From Bacillus sp. NEB1478 (GTDB lineage Bacteria > Bacillota > Bacilli > Bacillales > Fictibacillaceae): a DNA stretch of 64,000 nt. The notes beneath the pieces are model-generated. The model ran no database searches, had not been told where the DNA came from, and was given only the letters and a program-made list of their open reading frames with translations. A program made the translations under genes and the position numbers. The stretch lies in assembly GCF_031582965.1 (NCBI RefSeq), contig NZ_CP134049.1:1488001-1552000 (forward strand), in the 5' to 3' direction. Shown here one piece after another: positions 24,373 through 36,612 of the stretch (the stretch's first letter is position 1; each line of letters opens with the position of its first letter).

Positions 24373-24678
24373 TTGATAAGCGGCGAATCTCGTCGTCAGT
24401 TTTGTTTTTGCGGTACTCAAGTATGATGAATACGTTCCGTTCCTCAAAACTTCACTTCCTCGACCTTCTTGCCTCTAAATTAACAACTATTTGAAGTGAT
24501 AAGCGGCGAATCTCGTCGTCAGTTTTGTTTTTGCGGTACTCAAGTATGATGAATACGTTCCGTTCCTCAAAACTTCACTTCCTCGACCTTCTTGCTTTTA
24601 AATTAACAACTATTTGGATTGATAAGCGGCGAATCTCGTCGTCAGTTTTGTTTTTACGGTACTCAAGTATGTTGAATA
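24373..24678. repeat. 123-bp tandem repeat, 2.5 copies
   Basis: Units start with GATAAGCGGCGAATC at 24375, 24498 and 24621, an exact 123-bp period. The first two are nearly identical; the third stops after about 57 bases. Short ORFs within are repeat artefacts. A diverged single copy lies at 52066–52227. The remainder of the holA–rpsT gap (24679–24888) has only terminators. Confidence 0.9.
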
Positions 24679-24780
24679 GAATCGTCTCTTTAATGATAGT
24701 CGAATTTTGACGGTTCGTGATTATTTGGAGAAAACGTGTGGATTATAAAACAAAGTCTGTAACAAACAGTCATTTTTAAA

Positions 24781-24820
24781 AAAACTCTCATTAACTTTTC
24801 GATTGAATGAGAGTTTTTCA
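24781..24820. terminator. orphan bidirectional hairpin terminator
   Basis: AACTCTCATT pairs with AATGAGAGTT, flanked by an A-run before and TTTTTC after. No gene reads directly into it on the plus strand. Confidence 0.6.
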
Positions 24821-24836
24821 TCTTTTTAGACAAAAA

Positions 24837-24870
24837 TAAAAAACGACCTAATTTATGTAAGGCCGTTTTT
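24837..24870 (-). terminator. terminator of rpsT
   Basis: On the minus strand AAAAACGGCCTT pairs with the AGGTCGTTTTT arm and is followed by T residues, 20 bases after the rpsT stop. Confidence 0.75.
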
Positions 24871-24888
24871 CCGGTTTCATCCTAAAAT

Positions 24889-25155
24889 TTATGCATTAAT
24901 ACCGTTTAAAGCCTTAGCAAGACGAGACTTTTGACGAGAAGCTGCATTTTTATGGATAAGTCCCTTGTTTGCTGCTTTGTCGATTTTCTTAGAAGCAGTA
25001 ACATAAGCTGTTTGTGCACCTTCTGCATTGTTTGAAGCAACTTGAGCTTCAAAGTTTTTAACTGCAGTACGCATGCCGGACTTAAGTGAAGCGTTGTGAG
25101 CACGACGCTTTTCATTCGTTTTTACACGTTTAATCGCTGATTTAATATTAGCCAA
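24889..25155 (-). CDS. rpsT: 30S ribosomal protein S20
   Basis: An 88-residue basic protein beginning [20 protein letters not shown], with the RTAVKNFEA and [18 protein letters not shown] signatures of S20. It binds 16S rRNA early in 30S assembly. The start is TTG at 25155, set by GGGAGGTG about 7 bases upstream; no ATG fits the frame. It is the only gene on the minus strand in this part, between holA and gpr as in B. subtilis. Confidence 0.95.
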   Translation of the reverse strand: MANIKSAIKRVKTNEKRRAHNASLKSGMRTAVKNFEAQVASNNAEGAQTAYVTASKKIDKAANKGLIHKNAASRQKSRLAKALNGINA

Positions 25156-25312
25156 TCCATTCACCTCCCTAAATGAACCATGATGCAACAGATGGTACCC
25201 GTTGCAAAAAATAGGACACAAAGTATTCTATCAAAACCACCTTTTAATTGCAATACAAGAATGAAAAGCAATAGTTGAGGCAAAAATACATTTTAAAGGA
25301 CGGTGGTAGTTT

Positions 25313-26422
25313 ATGGATAAAGATTTAGATCTTCAGGCATATTCTGTCAGAACGGATTTAGCGGTTGAAGCGCACGATATGCTCGTTAAAGAAGATGAAA
25401 CAGTCAATAGAAGTTCACTTGAAGGTGTTATCATACGTGAGGTGAATCGTGAAGGCATCAAATGTGTAAGAATGGAGATCGACAAAAAAGGAGCAGAGAC
25501 CACCGGGAAAAAAGAAGGTCTTTATATTACATTTGAGGTTCAGGGAATACGCGAAAAAGATTCTAAGTTGCAGGAAACCGTACAGAAGATTTTTGCAAAC
25601 GAATTTTATAAATTTTTACAAGAACAAGGTGTAAAACAAGAAGATACGTGTTTGATAGTAGGTTTGGGAAACTGGAACGTTACACCAGATTCATTAGGTC
25701 CGCTTGTTGTCGAGAATATTACCATTACAAAGCATTTGTTTGATCTAGCTCCGGAAAATGTAGAAGAAGGTTTCAGGCCAGTCTGTGCTATTTCACCCGG
25801 AGTAATGGGGATAACAGGGATTGAAACGAGTGATATTATCGATGGTATTGTAAAGAGGGTACAGCCTGATTTTGTTATAGCCATCGACGCCTTAGCTTCT
25901 AGGTCTATTGAAAGAGTCAACACGACGATTCAAGTTTCAAATACTGGAATCCATCCAGGATCGGGTGTGGGGAATAAACGAAAAGAATTGAGCAAAGAAA
26001 CGTTAGGAATTCCTGTTATATCAATCGGTATACCAACTGTGGTTGATGCAGCAACAATCACCAGTGATACAATCGACTTTATTCTGAAACATTTTGGACG
26101 TGAAATGAAGGAAAAAGATAAACCGTCAAAAGCGCTAGTCCCGTCAGGAATGACTTTCGGGGAGAAAAAAGTACTGACAGATGAGGATTTGCCTGAAGAA
26201 GATCATAAAAAGTCATTCTTAGGAATTGTTGGTGTTCTTGAACATGATGAAAAATTAAGATTAATTCGGGAAGTACTCGCACCGATTGGACATAATTTAA
26301 TGGTTACTCCAAAAGAAGTAGATGTGTTCATTGAAGATATGGCCAACGTAATCGCAAATGGATTAAATACTGCATTACACGGACAGATTGATCAATCAAA
26401 TACATCATCCTATACCCATTAG
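25313..26422 (+). CDS. gpr: germination protease (spore SASP-degrading)
   Basis: A 369-residue protease of family A25 that cleaves small acid-soluble spore proteins when spores germinate. It is made as a zymogen in the forespore and loses a short N-terminal peptide. The conserved core [15 protein letters not shown], the [15 protein letters not shown] segment and the [12 protein letters not shown] segment, which holds one of the family's essential aspartates, are intact. The length matches B. subtilis Gpr. This is direct evidence that the organism forms spores. Unlike in B. subtilis, spoIIP does not follow. Confidence 0.95.
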   Translation: MDKDLDLQAYSVRTDLAVEAHDMLVKEDETVNRSSLEGVIIREVNREGIKCVRMEIDKKGAETTGKKEGLYITFEVQGIREKDSKLQETVQKIFANEFYKFLQEQGVKQEDTCLIVGLGNWNVTPDSLGPLVVENITITKHLFDLAPENVEEGFRPVCAISPGVMGITGIETSDIIDGIVKRVQPDFVIAIDALASRSIERVNTTIQVSNTGIHPGSGVGNKRKELSKETLGIPVISIGIPTVVDAATITSDTIDFILKHFGREMKEKDKPSKALVPSGMTFGEKKVLTDEDLPEEDHKKSFLGIVGVLEHDEKLRLIREVLAPIGHNLMVTPKEVDVFIEDMANVIANGLNTALHGQIDQSNTSSYTH

Positions 26423-26498
26423 ATAAATGTGTCATGAATGGACAAGCTTATGCATAAATTTGAATAGGAAATCCTCGGTTCATTAAGGAGGAAATAAG

Positions 26499-26849
26499 TT
26501 GACGAAATTTATGTTAAAGTGTTTTGGACTAGTTGCCTTGCTTTTGTTCGGTGTTTTATTAGGGATTCAAAAAACACATTTTGAAATGAATGAATTAAAA
26601 GGATCGACGGATATTGGTTTTGTTGAATCAATTAATCAAAATAATGCGGAAGACCAGAAATATGCAAAACCTTTGTATTCAAGTCACGATTTGAAAACAA
26701 AACAAGAAACTCTGGCTAAAGTTGATTCGTTCAATGTCTTTTCGGCTCTTGGAAAGAAATTAACAGCATCTATATCTTCGGTTTTTAGTGTGATGATATC
26801 CGTGTTAGGTACCGTCATACAAGGAATGTTAAGTGTGTTTTCTCCATAA
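26499..26849 (+). CDS. yqxA: YqxA-like membrane-anchored protein (DUF3679)
   Basis: A 116-residue protein with an N-terminal membrane helix (LVALLLFGVLLGIQ) and a hydrophobic C-terminus; size and position before lepA match B. subtilis YqxA. Function unknown. The start is TTG, 7 bases after AAGGAGG. In B. subtilis it lies downstream of spoIIP; here it follows gpr after 76 bases. Confidence 0.85.
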   Translation: MTKFMLKCFGLVALLLFGVLLGIQKTHFEMNELKGSTDIGFVESINQNNAEDQKYAKPLYSSHDLKTKQETLAKVDSFNVFSALGKKLTASISSVFSVMISVLGTVIQGMLSVFSP

Positions 26850-26887
26850 GAACCTTTATGAGGCTATGTCCTTGAAGGTTCTTTTTA
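26849..26887 (+). terminator. terminator after yqxA
   Basis: AGAACCTT pairs with AAGGTTCT across 18 bases and is followed by T residues. Confidence 0.7.
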
Positions 26888-26967
26888 TGTTGTGATTGAA
26901 AGAGATTCCTTGTATTGCTATAATCAAAGCTAGTGACTTTTCCTAAAATTGTAGGAGTGAACGTAGA

Positions 26968-28797
26968 ATGAATAGAGAAGATAAATTAAAAAGACAATCG
27001 AAAATACGGAACTTTTCCATTATCGCACATATTGATCACGGAAAATCAACACTAGCTGACCGTATTTTAGAAGAAACAAGTGCATTAACTAAACGTGAAA
27101 TGAAAGAGCAATTACTGGACTCAATGGATCTTGAACGTGAACGGGGTATTACCATAAAATTAAACGCTGTTCAGCTTCAATATAAAGCAAAAGATGGGGA
27201 AGTTTACACGTTCCATCTTATCGATACACCTGGACACGTCGATTTTACATACGAAGTTTCCAGAAGTTTAGCAGCATGTGAAGGTGCGCTTCTTATCGTA
27301 GATGCTGCTCAAGGGATCGAAGCTCAAACATTAGCAAACGTTTATTTAGCATTAGAAAATAACCTGGAAATTTTGCCTGTCATCAACAAGATTGATTTGC
27401 CAAGTGCTGAGCCAGAACGTGTTCGACAAGAAGTTGAAGACGTTATTGGACTCGATGCATCTGAGGCAGTTCTGGCTTCTGCTAAAGCAGGAATAGGGAT
27501 TGTTGATATTTTGGAACAGATCGTAGAAAAGGTTCCTGCTCCAGCAGGTGACCCGGATGGTCCGCTCCAAGCGTTAATTTTTGATTCCTTATACGATCCA
27601 TACAGAGGTGTTGTAACTTATATTCGAGTTGCTGAAGGTACTGTGAAGATCGGCGACAAAATCAAGATGATGGCAACTGGGAAAGAGTTTGAAGTACTTG
27701 AACTTGGTGTATTTACACCAAAAGCCGTTCAAAAAGACTTCTTAACTGTCGGTGATGTAGGTTATTTAACAGCATCTATTAAAAATGTAGGCGATACTCA
27801 GGTTGGTGATACAATCACTAGCAGTGTGAAGGGAGCAGCTACTCCACTTCCAGGGTATAGAAAAATGAACCCGATGGTATATTGCGGGCTTTATCCCGTA
27901 GATACTGCCAAATATAATGATTTGCGTGAAGCTTTAGAAAGATTAGTACTGAATGATTCAGCACTTCAATTTGAGCCGGAAACTTCACAAGCGCTTGGAT
28001 TCGGTTTCCGCTGCGGATTTCTTGGTTTGCTGCATATGGAAATTATCCAAGAGCGTATTGAGCGTGAATTCAATATTGACCTTATCGCAACGGCACCAAG
28101 TGTTATTTATAATGTTACAATGACAGATGGCGAAAAAATTGTAGTTGATAACCCGGCGAATATGCCAGAGGCACAAAGAATCAGTGTAGTTGAAGAGCCT
28201 TATGTAAAAGCATCAATCATGACACCAAATGATTATGTAGGTACGATCATGGAGATTTGTCAAAAGAAACGCGGTATCTTCCTTACTATGGATTATTTGG
28301 AAAACAATCGAGTAAATGTTCTATATGAGATACCTTTATCTGAGATTGTTTATGATTTCTTTGATCAATTGAAATCCAGCACAAAAGGCTATGCTTCTCT
28401 CGATTACGAGTTAATCGGATATAAACCGTCTAAGCTTGTTAAGATGGAGATATTACTGAACAATGAAAAAATCGATGCTCTTTCAGTGATTGTTCATAAA
28501 GACTTTGCTTATGAGCGCGGTAAAGTAGTTGTAGAAAAACTAAAAGAACTTATTCCTCGTCAACAATTCGAAGTTCCGATTCAAGCGGCGTTGGGACAAA
28601 AAATTGTAGCAAGGTCTAACATTAAAGCGTTAAGAAAAAATGTTTTGGCGAAGTGTTACGGTGGTGACATTTCCCGTAAACGTAAATTGTTAGATAAACA
28701 AAAAGAGGGTAAGAAAAGAATGAAGACAATCGGTCGTGTCGATGTTCCACAAGAAGCATTTATGGCCGTTCTTCGTATGGACGACACAAACAAATAA
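26968..28797 (+). CDS. lepA: elongation factor 4 (LepA)
   Basis: A 609-residue translational GTPase. G1 is [14 protein letters not shown]3 DTPGHVDF and G4 NKIDLP, followed by EF-G-like domains and the LepA-specific C-terminal domain with [20 protein letters not shown] and [17 protein letters not shown]. It acts on ribosomes, either back-translocating stalled ones or aiding initiation and 30S biogenesis. GTAGGAGTGA precedes the ATG. Confidence 0.97.
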   Translation: MNREDKLKRQSKIRNFSIIAHIDHGKSTLADRILEETSALTKREMKEQLLDSMDLERERGITIKLNAVQLQYKAKDGEVYTFHLIDTPGHVDFTYEVSRSLAACEGALLIVDAAQGIEAQTLANVYLALENNLEILPVINKIDLPSAEPERVRQEVEDVIGLDASEAVLASAKAGIGIVDILEQIVEKVPAPAGDPDGPLQALIFDSLYDPYRGVVTYIRVAEGTVKIGDKIKMMATGKEFEVLELGVFTPKAVQKDFLTVGDVGYLTASIKNVGDTQVGDTITSSVKGAATPLPGYRKMNPMVYCGLYPVDTAKYNDLREALERLVLNDSALQFEPETSQALGFGFRCGFLGLLHMEIIQERIEREFNIDLIATAPSVIYNVTMTDGEKIVVDNPANMPEAQRISVVEEPYVKASIMTPNDYVGTIMEICQKKRGIFLTMDYLENNRVNVLYEIPLSEIVYDFFDQLKSSTKGYASLDYELIGYKPSKLVKMEILLNNEKIDALSVIVHKDFAYERGKVVVEKLKELIPRQQFEVPIQAALGQKIVARSNIKALRKNVLAKCYGGDISRKRKLLDKQKEGKKRMKTIGRVDVPQEAFMAVLRMDDTNK

Positions 28798-28808
28798 TTC
28801 AAACTAGA

Positions 28809-28840
28809 AAAGACCGCAATGGCTAACTGCGGTCTTTCCT
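28809..28840 (+). terminator. terminator after lepA
   Basis: AAGACCGCA pairs with TGCGGTCTT across 9 bases, then a short T-run. Confidence 0.75.
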
Positions 28841-28867
28841 AATGTATTGATAAAAGGCGGTGAGAAA

Positions 28868-30013
28868 TTGCTTAAAGCTGTTTATCTTCATATTCCATTT
28901 TGTGCTCAAATTTGTCATTATTGTGATTTTAATAAAATTTTTATTCATCAGCAGCCTGTTGATGAATATTTAAGCACGATGAAAGAAGAGATGGTAAATA
29001 CGACAAAGCGTTTTCCTGACTATCAGATGGAAACGATTTTTGTTGGTGGAGGAACTCCTACTTCTCTGAACGAAACCCAACTGGATACTTTTTTACAAGA
29101 TGTCAATGATGTATTCGTTAATGATTTACTTAATGAATTTACAGTAGAAGCGAACCCGGAACAAACTACGAAAGAAAAGATAGCCGTTTTAAAAGATAAC
29201 AACGTAAATAGATTAAGTATCGGCGTGCAGACTTTTGAAGCTGAACTGTTAAAAAAGCTGGGCCGGTCACATATTAGAGAAGATGTTTATAGAACGATCC
29301 GTGACGCAAAAAAAGCGGGTATTCAAAACATGTCCATCGATTTAATGTTTGGTCTGCCCGGCCAAACGATGGAAATGTTTAAAAGGTCAGTAGATGAAGC
29401 ATTGTCACTTGATGTTCCTCATATTTCCTCATACTCGCTGCAGATTGAAAAGAAGACAGTCTTCTATAATCTTGCTCAAAAAGGACAGCTAGTGCTTCCT
29501 GAACATGATCTTGAAGCTGCGATGTATGATTATTTGATAGAGTCTTTAGAGAAAAAAGGATTCAGACAATATGAAATTAGTAATTTTGCTATTCCAGGTT
29601 ATGAAAGTAAACATAATCTCCAATACTGGAACAATAATGAGTATTTTGGCATTGGGGCAGGTGCGCATAGTTATGTAGAAGGTGTTCGGAGAAGAAATGC
29701 AGGACCATTAAAGCACTATATGAATCTAATTGGTGAAAAAGGATTTCCGTATACAGAAGAGCACCCTGTTTCTCGTGCAGAAAAGATAGAAGAAGAAATG
29801 TTTATGGGACTAAGAAAGCAAGAAGGTGTATCTGATCAACACTTTAGAGCAAAGTATGGCAGATCGATGTTTGAAATTTACCAAGAGCCAATCGATAGAA
29901 TGATCAAAAAAGGCTGGCTTAAAACAGAAGGCGATAATCTTTCTTTAACGAAAGATGGGATTCCACTGGGCAATGAAGTTTTTCAAGAATTTATTGGTGT
30001 AGTTTTAGATTGA
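28868..30013 (+). CDS. hemW: radical SAM heme chaperone HemW (annotated HemN in B. subtilis)
   Basis: About 381 residues. The radical-SAM cluster motif is CAQICHYC followed by DFNK. True oxygen-independent coproporphyrinogen oxidases (HemN) have a fourth cysteine, CxxxCxxCxC, which is missing here, so HemW is the better name. The GGGTPTSL and MFGLPGQT motifs and the C-terminal HemN-like domain are present. It probably inserts heme into respiratory enzymes. Start TTG 28868, after AAAGGCGGTGAG; a more upstream TTG at 28847 is less likely. It lies between lepA and hrcA as in B. subtilis. Confidence 0.92.
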   Translation: MLKAVYLHIPFCAQICHYCDFNKIFIHQQPVDEYLSTMKEEMVNTTKRFPDYQMETIFVGGGTPTSLNETQLDTFLQDVNDVFVNDLLNEFTVEANPEQTTKEKIAVLKDNNVNRLSIGVQTFEAELLKKLGRSHIREDVYRTIRDAKKAGIQNMSIDLMFGLPGQTMEMFKRSVDEALSLDVPHISSYSLQIEKKTVFYNLAQKGQLVLPEHDLEAAMYDYLIESLEKKGFRQYEISNFAIPGYESKHNLQYWNNNEYFGIGAGAHSYVEGVRRRNAGPLKHYMNLIGEKGFPYTEEHPVSRAEKIEEEMFMGLRKQEGVSDQHFRAKYGRSMFEIYQEPIDRMIKKGWLKTEGDNLSLTKDGIPLGNEVFQEFIGVVLD

Positions 30014-30050
30014 CAATAAAGAGTCCCTTTTGGTAACTTATATTATAGAT

Positions 30051-30077
30051 TTAGCACTCGCTCTCAAGGAGTGCTAA
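30051..30077. promoter_or_regulatory. CIRCE operator of the hrcA operon
   Basis: TTAGCACTC-N9-GAGTGCTAA is a perfect CIRCE inverted repeat, bound by HrcA. A TTGACA at 30010–30015 overlaps the hemW stop and may be the -35; the -10 is ambiguous (TAACTT or TATTAT). It lies 16 bases before the hrcA start. Confidence 0.97.
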
Positions 30078-30093
30078 CAAATGGGGTGATGAG

Positions 30094-31119
30094 ATGTTAA
30101 CGGAGCGCCAGCTATTTATATTACGTGTTTTAATAGATGATTACATTAAGCATGTAGAGCCTGTAGGTTCCCGGACAATCTCAAAGAGAGAAGACATTAC
30201 TTACAGTCCTGCTACAATCCGAAACGAACTTGCAGATTTAGAGGATCTAGGTTTTTTAGAAAAAACCCATACTTCATCTGGAAGGATACCGTCTGAAAAA
30301 GGCTATAGATTTTATGTCGATCATTTATTGCCTTCACTTTCGTTAGCAAAAAATGAAACAGGCACATCTGACTTGCTTTTTACGGAAAAAGCGGTTGAGG
30401 CTGAAGCGTTATTTGATCACTCTGCAAAAATTCTATCAGATTTGACGAACTATACGGCAGTCGTTCTTGGACCAAAGGCCATGAATATGAAGCTTCGTCA
30501 TTTGCAGATCATTCCCTTATCTTCACAAATGGCGGTTGCCATATTTGTAACAAATACAGGGCACGTTGAAAACAGACAAATTTATTTGCCTGATCATATT
30601 GAACCATCGGATCTTGAGAAATTGGTGAATATATTAAATGAAAGACTATCCGGTGTTCGATTAGTAGAGCTGAATAGCCGAATCCATTCAGAATTATCGG
30701 CCGTATTTAAAAAACATTTAAGAAGTTATCAGAATATGGATGTTTTTTTAGATCAGCTGTTGTTGTGGAGTAAAAAGGCAAATCTGTTCTATGGCGGTAA
30801 AACCAACATGCTTTCCCAGCCTGAATTCAGAGATTTAGATAAGGTGAGACCATTACTCGATCTTCTGGAGACGCAGGAACTGATGGAACAGCTTGTTTCA
30901 TCGACTGTAAAAGGTGTTACGGTAAAGATAGGAACTGAAAATGAACATGAAGCAATGAGAAATTGCAGTGTCATTAATGCGTCATATACGATGTATGGCA
31001 AACATCTTGGAACCATTTCATTAATTGGTCCAACAAGGATGGAATATAAAAAAGTGATTTCACTTTTAGATTCATTATCAAAAGAAATGACAAAGCGTTT
31101 AAATGATTTTTCTAATTAA
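30094..31119 (+). CDS. hrcA: heat-inducible transcription repressor HrcA
   Basis: A 341-residue repressor of class I heat-shock genes. The N-terminal winged helix (MLTERQLFILRVLIDDYIKH, then SPATIRNELADLEDLGFLEK) binds CIRCE. A GAF-like middle domain is followed by the C-terminal GTISLIGPTRMEY segment. HrcA activity depends on GroEL, so misfolded protein relieves repression of its own operon hrcA-grpE-dnaK-dnaJ. It is the first gene behind the CIRCE element. Confidence 0.97.
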   Translation: MLTERQLFILRVLIDDYIKHVEPVGSRTISKREDITYSPATIRNELADLEDLGFLEKTHTSSGRIPSEKGYRFYVDHLLPSLSLAKNETGTSDLLFTEKAVEAEALFDHSAKILSDLTNYTAVVLGPKAMNMKLRHLQIIPLSSQMAVAIFVTNTGHVENRQIYLPDHIEPSDLEKLVNILNERLSGVRLVELNSRIHSELSAVFKKHLRSYQNMDVFLDQLLLWSKKANLFYGGKTNMLSQPEFRDLDKVRPLLDLLETQELMEQLVSSTVKGVTVKIGTENEHEAMRNCSVINASYTMYGKHLGTISLIGPTRMEYKKVISLLDSLSKEMTKRLNDFSN

Positions 31120-31141
31120 GTAGTTTAGGGAGGTGAAAAGC

Positions 31142-31705
31142 ATGAACAAAGAGGAAACACAAACAGAAATGCAAGAAGAAGTGAATACAGCTGAGGAAAC
31201 CGCAACTGAAGAATTTACTGCTGAAGAAACAGTTGAAGAAACCCTAACTGAAGAACAGCAAAAAATTCAGGAGCTTGAGACCAAGCTTGAAGAAGCTTCA
31301 CAACGAAACCTTAGGCTGCAGGCGGATTATGATAACTTCAGACGCCGTACCCGAGAGGAACAAGCTGCCAGCCTTAAATATAAATCTCAAAGTTTGCTTG
31401 AACAATTATTGCCAGCTCTAGATAACTTTGAGCGTGCTTTAAAAACAGAAGCGACGAACGACCAGACAAAAACCTTGATTCTAGGGATGGAAATGGTTCA
31501 TCGTCAGTTAGTAGAGGCTTTGAAACAAGAAGGTTTGACTGAAGTTCCAACAGTTGGCGAAAAGTTTGATCCGAATCTTCATCAAGCAGTTATGCAAGTT
31601 GAAGATGCCGAGTTTGATTCAAATACTGTGATCGAAGAACTTCAAAAAGGGTATATGCTTAAGGACCGTGTAATTCGTCCTGCAATGGTAAAAGTTAACG
31701 CATAA
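31142..31705 (+). CDS. grpE: nucleotide exchange factor GrpE
   Basis: About 187 residues. A strongly acidic N-terminal tail (about 45 residues rich in Glu and Thr) precedes a long coiled coil ([26 protein letters not shown]). The beta-domain follows with [17 protein letters not shown]. It promotes ADP release from DnaK. ATG 31142 is placed 7 bases after GGGAGGTG; the GTG at 31133 overlaps that site. Confidence 0.96.
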   Translation: MNKEETQTEMQEEVNTAEETATEEFTAEETVEETLTEEQQKIQELETKLEEASQRNLRLQADYDNFRRRTREEQAASLKYKSQSLLEQLLPALDNFERALKTEATNDQTKTLILGMEMVHRQLVEALKQEGLTEVPTVGEKFDPNLHQAVMQVEDAEFDSNTVIEELQKGYMLKDRVIRPAMVKVNA

Positions 31706-31708
31706 TAA

Positions 31709-33568
<1,860 letters not shown>

Positions 33569-33578
33569 TTTTAGCACC

Positions 33579-33618
33579 AAAAAGTCAAAGTCAGGCTATC
33601 TTGACTTTGACTTTTTTT
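33579..33618 (+). terminator. terminator after dnaK
   Basis: AAAGTCAAAGTCA pairs with TGACTTTGACTTT, with seven T residues. It probably lowers dnaJ expression relative to dnaK. Confidence 0.88.
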
Positions 33619-33678
33619 CTGAAAAAAGTAACAGGATATGACAGATTTTTGACAAAACTTAAGGTTTGCAGTTTCGTC

Positions 33679-33707
33679 TTGAGTCAGGTGGTATTCAATG
33701 GTAAGAT
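33679..33707 (+). promoter_or_regulatory. probable sigma-A promoter of dnaJ
   Basis: TTGAGT (33679–33684) and TAAGAT (33702–33707) are 17 bases apart, between the dnaK terminator and dnaJ. Confidence 0.5.
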
Positions 33708-33740
33708 AACTTTTATGTGAGAATTCGGGAGTGTCTTAAT

Positions 33741-34853
33741 ATGAGTAAACGAGATTATTACGAAGTACTTGGATTAAATAAAAATGCCTCAAGTGATGAA
33801 GTAAAAAAAGCATACCGTAAGCTTGCCAGACAATATCATCCAGATGTTAACAAAGAGGCAGATGCGGAAACGAAATTTAAAGAAGTAAAAGATGCATACG
33901 AAACACTAAGTGATCCTCAGAAAAAAGCTCATTATGACCAATTTGGCCATACAGATCCAAACCAAGGTTTTGGGGGTGCCGGAGCTGATTTTGGCGGATT
34001 TGGTGATATTTTTGATATGTTTTTCGGAGGCGGCGGCGGAAGACGTAATCCGAATGCTCCTCGACAGGGAAATGACCTTCAATATGGACTTCGTCTATCT
34101 TTTGAAGAAGCTGTATTCGGAAAAGAAACGGAGATTTCAATTCCTACTGAAGAAACATGTGGAACTTGTTACGGATCAGGGGCAAAACCTGGTACAAAAC
34201 CGGAAACATGTTCTCATTGTAACGGAAGCGGTCAATTAAACGTGGAACAAAACACACCGTTTGGACGTATCGTTAACCGTAGAGTTTGTAACCATTGCAG
34301 TGGAAAAGGGAAGATTATTAACGAAAAATGCGGTACTTGTCATGGGGCAGGGAAAGTCCGTAAAAATAAAAAGCTTTCTGTTAAGGTTCCTGCCGGTGTA
34401 GATAATGGACAACAGATTCGTATGGCAGGTCATGGAGAACCAGGTGCTAATGGCGGACCGGCTGGAGATCTTTACGTCGTTTTCCAAGTTGCAGAGCATG
34501 AGTTTTTTGAACGTGATGGAGATGATATTTTTTGCGAGATGCCATTAACATTTATACAAGTGGCATTAGGTGATGAAATTGAAGTTCCTACTTTATACGG
34601 AAAAGTAAAATTGAAGATTCCTGCTGGAACCCAGACTGGAACTCACTTCCGGCTTCGGGGTAAGGGCGTGAAGAATGTTCATGGCCGAGGTCAGGGAGAT
34701 CAGCATATTCAAGTTAAGGTTGTTACGCCTAAAAACTTAACTGAAAAGCAAAAGCAATTGCTCCGCGATTTTTCTGAAATAAGCGGAACGCTGCCTGATG
34801 AACAGCAAGATGGTTTTTTTGACAAAGTAAAACGTGCCTTCAAAGGTGAGTAA
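33741..34853 (+). CDS. dnaJ: co-chaperone DnaJ
   Basis: About 370 residues. A J domain carries YHPDVN near residue 31, then a Gly/Phe-rich region ([16 protein letters not shown]). Four CxxCxGxG zinc-binding repeats follow: [24 protein letters not shown] and CGTCHGAG. The C-terminal substrate-binding domains follow. It stimulates DnaK ATPase activity and delivers clients. ATG 33741 is set by CGGGAG; an in-frame ATG-less extension upstream has no ribosome site. Confidence 0.97.
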   Translation: MSKRDYYEVLGLNKNASSDEVKKAYRKLARQYHPDVNKEADAETKFKEVKDAYETLSDPQKKAHYDQFGHTDPNQGFGGAGADFGGFGDIFDMFFGGGGGRRNPNAPRQGNDLQYGLRLSFEEAVFGKETEISIPTEETCGTCYGSGAKPGTKPETCSHCNGSGQLNVEQNTPFGRIVNRRVCNHCSGKGKIINEKCGTCHGAGKVRKNKKLSVKVPAGVDNGQQIRMAGHGEPGANGGPAGDLYVVFQVAEHEFFERDGDDIFCEMPLTFIQVALGDEIEVPTLYGKVKLKIPAGTQTGTHFRLRGKGVKNVHGRGQGDQHIQVKVVTPKNLTEKQKQLLRDFSEISGTLPDEQQDGFFDKVKRAFKGE

Positions 34854-34887
34854 TCTTGTACCTTCTTAATCTTGAAACGGAGTTGAT

Positions 34888-35832
34888 ATGATGAAATGGT
34901 CAGAAATTAGCATCCACACTACTCAGGAAGCGGTTGAACCAGTATCGAATATTTTACATGAAGCAGGAGCGAGCGGAGTTGTGATTGAAGATGTGGATGA
35001 CCTCTCAAAAGAACGTCAGTCAGTTTTTGGCGAAATCTATCAACTAAATCCGTCTGATTATCCTTCTGAAGGTGTTATTTTAAAAGCGTATCTTCCAGTT
35101 AACAGTTTCTTAGGGGAGACTGTAGAAGAAATCAAACAAGCGATTACAAACCTTGTGAAATACGATATTGATATTGGTGCGAACACGATATCCATTTCAG
35201 AAGTGAACGAAGAAGAGTGGGCGACAGCATGGAAAAAGTACTATAAACCAGTGAAAATTTCTAAGAGAATAACGATTACTCCTACCTGGGAAGATTATCA
35301 GCCTGTTCATTCAGATGAGTTGATCATCGAGCTCGATCCTGGCATGGCTTTTGGTACGGGAACTCATCCAACAACAGTGATGAGTTTGCAAGCCATTGAG
35401 AAGTATATACATGTAGGTGACTCTGTCATTGATGTAGGAACAGGATCGGGTGTTTTAAGTATTGCATCAGCAATGTTAGGTGCAAAGAAGGTCGATGCTT
35501 ATGATCTTGATGAAGTAGCTGTAAACAGCGCTAGATTAAATGTCAAATTGAATAAAGTGAATGAAATAATTCAAGTGGACCAAAATGATTTATTAAAAGG
35601 CATCAATGGACCTGTCGATTTAATTGTAGGTAATCTTTTGGCGGAAATAATCTTGTTGTTCGTTGACGACGCTTCTAAAGTATTAAAGCCCGGAGGTTAC
35701 TTTATAACGTCTGGAATTATACAAGGTAAAAAACGCGATGTTAAATCTAAGTTAGAACAAAAAGGATTTTCGATCGTTGAAATTTTAGAAATGGAAGATT
35801 GGGTAGCGATTGTTGCTCAAAATAAGGAATAA
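34888..35832 (+). CDS. prmA: ribosomal protein L11 methyltransferase
   Basis: 314 residues (313 if the second ATG is used). PrmA N-terminal domain, then the conserved [18 protein letters not shown] motif and SAM-binding [14 protein letters not shown]. The later VGNLLAEII replaces the usual catalytic-region NI(L/V) loop. It trimethylates L11 of the 50S subunit. It lies 34 bases after dnaJ, followed by rsmE, as in other Bacillaceae. Confidence 0.95.
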   Translation: MMKWSEISIHTTQEAVEPVSNILHEAGASGVVIEDVDDLSKERQSVFGEIYQLNPSDYPSEGVILKAYLPVNSFLGETVEEIKQAITNLVKYDIDIGANTISISEVNEEEWATAWKKYYKPVKISKRITITPTWEDYQPVHSDELIIELDPGMAFGTGTHPTTVMSLQAIEKYIHVGDSVIDVGTGSGVLSIASAMLGAKKVDAYDLDEVAVNSARLNVKLNKVNEIIQVDQNDLLKGINGPVDLIVGNLLAEIILLFVDDASKVLKPGGYFITSGIIQGKKRDVKSKLEQKGFSIVEILEMEDWVAIVAQNKE

Positions 35833-35855
35833 CCTAAGAATAGGAAGTGCTTTAC

Positions 35856-36608
35856 ATGCAAAGATACTTTGTCCCATCAGATAATTGGACTCAAGACCGT
35901 GTTTTTGTGGCAGGTGAAGACGCCAAACATATCTCTAAGGTCATGAGGATGAAAGCAGGTGACGTCATTATTTGCTGTGATAATAATGACCGATCCGCAA
36001 CATGTGAAATCATTGATTTGAATGGTGACAAAGTTGAGGCATGTATCGTGAATGAAATAGAAACGGTATCTGAATTGCCAGTTCATGTTACCATCGCACA
36101 AGGATTGCCTAAAGCAGATAAACTTGAATATATCATTCAAAAAGGTACAGAACTTGGGGCAAGTGATTTCTTTCCTTTTTCTGCAGACCGCTCTATTGTG
36201 AAATGGGATGAAAAGAAAGCTGTAAAAAAGAAAGAGCGTTTAGAAAAGATAGCAAAAGAAGCTGCCGAGCAATCACACAGAAGCAGAGTTCCTGAAGTGT
36301 TGGATACGGGCACTTTTTCTGATTTGCTAAAAATGGCGGAAAGTTATAAGATAAAAATCGCTGCATATGAAGAAGAAGCAAAGCTGCAGGAAACCAGCCG
36401 TTTTGCCTCTGCTTTGAGTGCATTGGAAAATGGAGATTCTATTTTATGTGTGATTGGTCCTGAAGGCGGTATCAGTGAAAAGGAAGCGAAGATACTTGCT
36501 GAACATGGATTTGAATTATGCGGACTTGGTCCACGCATTCTTCGCACCGAGACTGCGCCGTTATATATATTATCTGCGATTTCCTATCACATTGAATTAA
36601 AGGGGTGA
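35856..36608 (+). CDS. rsmE: 16S rRNA m3U1498 methyltransferase RsmE
   Basis: About 250 residues of the SPOUT (trefoil-knot) superfamily. An N-terminal PUA-like domain starts MQRYFVPSDNW. The family motif KGTELGASDFFPF and the knot motif VIGPEGGISEKE with the final LGPRILRTETAPLY are intact. It methylates U1498 of 16S rRNA. ATG 35856 has an AGGAAGTG ribosome binding site. It ends 4 bases before mtaB. Confidence 0.95.
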   Translation: MQRYFVPSDNWTQDRVFVAGEDAKHISKVMRMKAGDVIICCDNNDRSATCEIIDLNGDKVEACIVNEIETVSELPVHVTIAQGLPKADKLEYIIQKGTELGASDFFPFSADRSIVKWDEKKAVKKKERLEKIAKEAAEQSHRSRVPEVLDTGTFSDLLKMAESYKIKIAAYEEEAKLQETSRFASALSALENGDSILCVIGPEGGISEKEAKILAEHGFELCGLGPRILRTETAPLYILSAISYHIELKG

Positions 36609-36612
36609 GATT

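Noticed and set aside
24373..24678. CRISPR array
   Set aside because: The period is 123 bp with near-identical whole units and no short repeats separated by unique spacers; no cas genes are present.
24525..24710. Short open reading frame in the 24.4-kb repeat
   Set aside because: It lies wholly in the tandem repeat, has no ribosome binding site and no recognisable protein.
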